Assembly (NCBI GenBank): GCA_039805565.1
Contig: JBDLTZ010000136.1
Coordinates: 1 to 6,964, forward strand
DNA length: 6,964 bases
Reading direction: 5' to 3'
Source: CALJIC01 sp039805565
GTDB taxonomy: Bacteria > Chloroflexota > Chloroflexia > Chloroflexales > Roseiflexaceae
Shown here piece after piece: positions 5,428 to 6,964 of the stretch (its first letter is position 1; every line of letters starts with the position of its first letter). The notes under the pieces were generated by a model, which was given only the letters and a program-made list of their open reading frames with translations, had not been told where the DNA came from and did no database searches. The translations under genes and the position numbers were made by a program.

Positions 5428-6964
5428 CTACCCGAGCCTCACCCGCAGCGTCTTGACCTCGAACGGCCGCAGGCCCACCGAGACGCTGGCGCCGTCCACA
5501 GCGGCCGTGCCGACGGTGCGCTCCAGCAGGTCCACCTCGGCGGCGCTCGCCACGGGCCGCTGGAAGGTGATTCGGACCTGGCCGCGCTGGTTGTGCGCCT
5601 CGTACATGCGCACGATCAGCCCGTCGCCGTCGTCGGCCACCTTGATCGTCTCCACCACCACGTGGTCGCTCTCCACCTGGAGGAAGGAGGACGAGCCGCC
5701 GGCCGCAGGGCCGGGCGCGGGGACCGCGCGCAGCGGCGCGTTGAGCTCGTATGCCCGGCGCACCACCTGCCCCTCGCGCCAGTCGCCGGCGTGCGGCAGC
5801 AGGCTGTAGGTGAAGCGGTGCATGCCGCGGTCGCCCTCGGGGTCAGGGTGGGTGGGCGACTTGAGCAGCGAGATGCCGAGCGTGCTGTTGTGCAGGCTGT
5901 GGCCGTACTTGCCGTCGTTCAGCAGGGCCACGCCGTAGCCGCCCTCGCTCAGGTCCACCCACTTGTGGGCCGCCACCTCGAAGCGCGCCCAGTCCCAGCT
6001 AGTGTTACGGTGAGTGGGGCGCTCCACGGCGCCGAACTGGATCTCGCAGGTGGCGCGGGTGGCGTTGATGGCCAGCGGGAAGAGCACCCGCAGCAGCCGC
6101 TGGCGCTCCTGCCAGTCCACCTCGGTGGCGAAGTCCACCCGGCGGCTGCCGCGCGCCAGGCTGATCTTCTGGCGGATGGTGCTCTTGCCGGCGCGGCGCG
6201 TGATCAGCACCGCAGCCCGCAGCGGTCCCTCTTCCACCACGCGCCAGTCGAGGATCTCGCGCACCGGGCTGGGCTTCTCCTCGTAGAACGCGTCGATGTC
6301 CCAGGCGTCCCAGTTGAGCGGCCGGTCCTCGTAGAGCACAAGCTGGTTGCCGGTGCTGCCGGGCAGGATCACCTGGCGGTCGTTGCGCTTGTCGAACAGC
6401 AGCGCCACCTCGCCGTTCGGGTCGAGCTCGACGCGCAGCTCATCGTTGGCGAGCAGCTCGCGGCGCGCGGTGAGCTCGCCGCCGCTGCGGGCGCGGCCGA
6501 TCGACGCGTAGCCATACGAGGGAGCTACGGCCTCCGCCAGCAGTTCCTTCGTCCCGTCGAGCGTCTCGGCCTGCTGGCTCTCGCCGGGCACCTGCGGCGC
6601 GGGCCGGCCGTCGGCGAGCGGGATAGCGACAATCTCACTTCGCTCCCACGGCAGGGAGTTGAGGGCGACGAGCGCCACGGTTTGAGCGCCGGACTGCGGC
6701 GTCTCCGAGCTGCCCGGCGCTACTTGTCCGCCGCTCAGCGTGACGCTCGGCGCGTCGTCCTCGGCCAGCACGAAGCGCGCCTGCTCATCGCGCACCGCCT
6801 CGCCGGCCGCGCGCACCTCGGCGAACTGCCGATTGCTCTCGACGTACACCAGCGGCACGCTCGAGCCGGGCAGGATGTCGTGGAACTGGTTGAGCAGGAG
6901 CAGCTTCCAGGCCTCGTCGAGCGCGAGGCGCACGTCACGCGGCGGCATCGATGAGCTCGGCGCG
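5428..6964 (-). CDS. Glycoside hydrolase family 38 alpha-mannosidase, C-terminal part (5' end outside window)
   Basis: About 511 residues are visible; the reading frame stays open to the right edge, so the internal ATG at 6948 is not the start. The motif LLNQFHDILPGSS (6859-6897) is the hallmark of bacterial and Ams1-type GH38 enzymes. Its histidine corresponds to the zinc ligand in the HHDAITGT motif of Golgi mannosidase II. Beta-rich GH38 C-terminal domains follow, with landmarks such as LLFDKRNDRQVI, YEDRPLNWDAWDID and SLGI..LKSPTHPDPEGDRGMHRFTYSLLPH, ending in RPFEVKTLRVRLG. Family members are around 1000 residues, so roughly half is missing, including the catalytic aspartate nucleophile. 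The enzyme cleaves alpha-mannosides; no location signal can be judged without the N-terminus. The AraC regulator gene follows directly. The visible part shows no frameshift. Confidence 0.93.
   Translation of the reverse strand, partial: APSSSMPPRDVRLALDEAWKLLLLNQFHDILPGSSVPLVYVESNRQFAEVRAAGEAVRDEQARFVLAEDDAPSVTLSGGQVAPGSSETPQSGAQTVALVALNSLPWERSEIVAIPLADGRPAPQVPGESQQAETLDGTKELLAEAVAPSYGYASIGRARSGGELTARRELLANDELRVELDPNGEVALLFDKRNDRQVILPGSTGNQLVLYEDRPLNWDAWDIDAFYEEKPSPVREILDWRVVEEGPLRAAVLITRRAGKSTIRQKISLARGSRRVDFATEVDWQERQRLLRVLFPLAINATRATCEIQFGAVERPTHRNTSWDWARFEVAAHKWVDLSEGGYGVALLNDGKYGHSLHNSTLGISLLKSPTHPDPEGDRGMHRFTYSLLPHAGDWREGQVVRRAYELNAPLRAVPAPGPAAGGSSSFLQVESDHVVVETIKVADDGDGLIVRMYEAHNQRGQVRITFQRPVASAAEVDLLERTVGTAAVDGASVSVGLRPFEVKTLRVRLG

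Noticed and set aside
4265..5809. Plus-strand open frame across the AraC and mannosidase boundary
   Set aside because: It spans two real minus-strand genes and their intergenic hairpin, and shows no motif of its own.
5386..6954. Long plus-strand open frame (522 codons) opposite the mannosidase gene
   Set aside because: It is antisense to a clear GH38 protein. Its residues are Arg/Ala/Val/His-rich with no domain motifs, as expected when GC-rich codons are read on the wrong strand.

Overview
The window is GC-rich bacterial DNA with strong G/C bias at third codon positions. Every gene I can support lies on the minus strand, so transcription runs from right to left. The gene mix and the short GC-rich intergenic palindromes would suit Chloroflexota (Chloroflexales-like) or another high-GC soil or mat bacterium. 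This placement is a guess from style and gene families, since no rRNA or marker gene is present.

Layout in transcription order (right to left): the C-terminal half of a GH38 alpha-mannosidase, cut by the right edge (5428 to edge); a strong 14-bp hairpin (5385-5415); an AraC-type regulator with an N-terminal cupin (4577-5374); a broken remnant of an acyltransferase-3 membrane protein, 5'-truncated and frameshifted (4021-4565); an intergenic region with a good sigma70-like promoter (3940-3968); a Gfo/Idh/MocA oxidoreductase (2881-3876); an intergenic region with a 16-bp palindrome and a 21-bp inverted repeat (2779-2873); a xylose-isomerase-like TIM-barrel sugar isomerase/epimerase (1908-2741); an 80-bp gap with two GC-rich hairpins; and a tightly coupled pair of ABC-2 permeases (236-1826). 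The first 235 bases hold no gene I can support.

The enzymes read as a carbohydrate-use neighbourhood. GH38 would release mannose or related sugars from glycans, and the cupin-AraC protein looks like its sugar-responsive regulator. The Gfo/Idh dehydrogenase next to a TIM-barrel isomerase is a combination known from inositol catabolism (IolG/IolE-like) and from 3-keto-glycoside metabolism (YcjS/YcjR-like). The two permeases are both halves of the membrane domain of an ABC-2 exporter, but no ATPase gene is in the window.

I see no CRISPR array, transposase, tRNA or rRNA, and no clearly new system. The points most worth a second look are the decayed acyltransferase, the intergenic palindromes (two of them directly upstream of starts that lack a Shine-Dalgarno sequence), the promoter with an inverted repeat around its -10 box, and the permease pair without an ATPase.
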